Assembly: GCF_018623055.1 (NCBI RefSeq)
Contig: NZ_CP076019.1
Location: 1,860,001 to 1,924,000, forward strand
Direction of reading: 5' to 3'
DNA length: 64,000 nt
Source: Halorubrum sp. 2020YC2
GTDB taxonomy: Archaea > Halobacteriota > Halobacteria > Halobacteriales > Haloferacaceae
The notes beneath the pieces are model-generated. The model was not told where the DNA came from, ran no database searches, and worked only from the letters and a program-made list of their open reading frames with translations. Below, one piece after another: positions 63,457 through 64,000 of this stretch (position 1 is its first letter; every line of letters begins with the position of its first letter). The position numbers and the translations under genes are program-made.

Positions 63457-64000
63457 ATGTCCGACGCCGCCGGCGCCGACGGGAGCCGCCGCCTGCGGGT
63501 CGACCTCGACGTCGACCCGGCCGCCGACGGCGGCTGTCCGATCGTCACCGAGGCCGACGAGGCCGCCGACGTGGCGGTCAACGCGGCCGGCGAGGAGTGC
63601 GTCGTCGACGTGACGACCCCCGACGGGGAGGTGCGCCGCGGGACCGGCGAGGTCGACGAGGACTGCCTCTGTCACGCGTTCGGCCGACTCGGCTGCGCGC
63701 CCCACTTCCGACGCGTCGAGGACGGGACGATACTCGTGACGGCGTACGTCGACGACCGGGCCGCCGTCCGCGGTCTGGTCGAGGAGCTTCGCGGGGTCGT
63801 CGACCGGGTGCGGCTCGTCCGGCTCGCGGTCGTCAAGGGACCGAACGCGACCGAGCAGGTCACGTTCGACCTCTCCGCGCTGACCCCGAAACAGCGCCGC
63901 GGCCTCGAGCTCGCGGTCGTCCGCGGCTACTTCGACGACGACCGCGACGTGCGCCTGAGCGACCTGGCCGACGAGCTAGACATCAGCAAGTCCGCGCTCT
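63457..64000 (+). CDS. Bat-type (HTH_10) transcriptional regulator, 3' end outside window
   Basis: The ORF is open from the ATG at 63457 to the window edge (181 codons). MSDAAGADGSRRLRVDLDVD opens a cysteine-containing N-terminal domain (GGCPIV, EECVVD, EDCLCHAFGRLGC), which could bind a metal or sense redox state. From about residue 140, LTPKQRRGLELAVVRGYFDD and LSDLADELDISKSAL is the bacterio-opsin-activator HTH_10 DNA-binding domain. The last part of the helix-turn-helix and the stop are missing. The stimulus is unknown. Confidence 0.85.
   Translation, partial: MSDAAGADGSRRLRVDLDVDPAADGGCPIVTEADEAADVAVNAAGEECVVDVTTPDGEVRRGTGEVDEDCLCHAFGRLGCAPHFRRVEDGTILVTAYVDDRAAVRGLVEELRGVVDRVRLVRLAVVKGPNATEQVTFDLSALTPKQRRGLELAVVRGYFDDDRDVRLSDLADELDISKSAL

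Noticed and set aside
61254-63581. An open frame of 775 codons on the minus strand
   Set aside because: Only the last 277 codons are UbiA. The upstream part is antisense to salactin and is not protein-like.

Overview
The window is a very GC-rich piece of a haloarchaeal chromosome, most like Halorubrum or a close relative. The proteins are strongly acidic. Starts are ATG or GTG, usually about 30 nt behind a TATA-like TTTATA box (leaderless transcripts). The gene content is haloarchaeal: PAN, Cdc48, pelota, archease/RtcB, a fused two-repeat tRNA-intron endonuclease, pyruvoyl arginine decarboxylase, HMG-CoA reductase, UbiA lipid synthase, a salactin-type actin, HalX, amphi-Trp, LWR-salt and bat-type HTH proteins.

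Layout. 0-12 kb holds metabolism and envelope genes: DUF389, thrB, a divergent HTTM/DCC pair, thyA-folA, an aminotransferase, an aldo/keto reductase, a flippase and an AstE-like deacylase. 12.3-24.6 kb holds normal genes (DUF5811, pdaD, pan, a HalX regulator, M29 aminopeptidase, M48 protease, two exported proteins, a citE/nadC chimera) whose reading frames are broken by about two dozen indels. I see no such break elsewhere, so this stretch looks like poor sequence or assembly rather than mass gene decay. 24.6-39 kb holds a DUF6293 regulator, an AT-rich island with one HEPN-like gene, cofH, hmgA, archease/rtcB, an alpha/beta hydrolase, DUF4013 and pelota. 39-54 kb is rich in information processing: infB, PRC-barrel/nob1, uppS, nikR, cdc48, endA and serS. 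54-64 kb holds pyrC, the moxR-DUF58-transglutaminase operon, SUI1, ubiA, salactin and the start of a bat-type regulator.

The most interesting signal is non-coding. Five copies of one modular repeat lie between genes at about 8.0, 13.4, 26.4, 39.0 and 49.6 kb. Each has a conserved 5' hairpin, a second hairpin with a GGAGCGAAGCGA loop, a conserved GAGGCTGGGGAGG core, and usually a long 18-19 bp stem followed by GGCTGGGGCTTTGG tail units. The hairpin sequences differ from copy to copy while base pairing is kept, including G-U wobbles. This argues for selection on folded RNA or single-stranded DNA. One copy has lost its long-stem module exactly between two GGGGC direct repeats. I know no named family that matches it.

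No rRNA, tRNA, CRISPR array, complete insertion sequence or replication origin was recognised.
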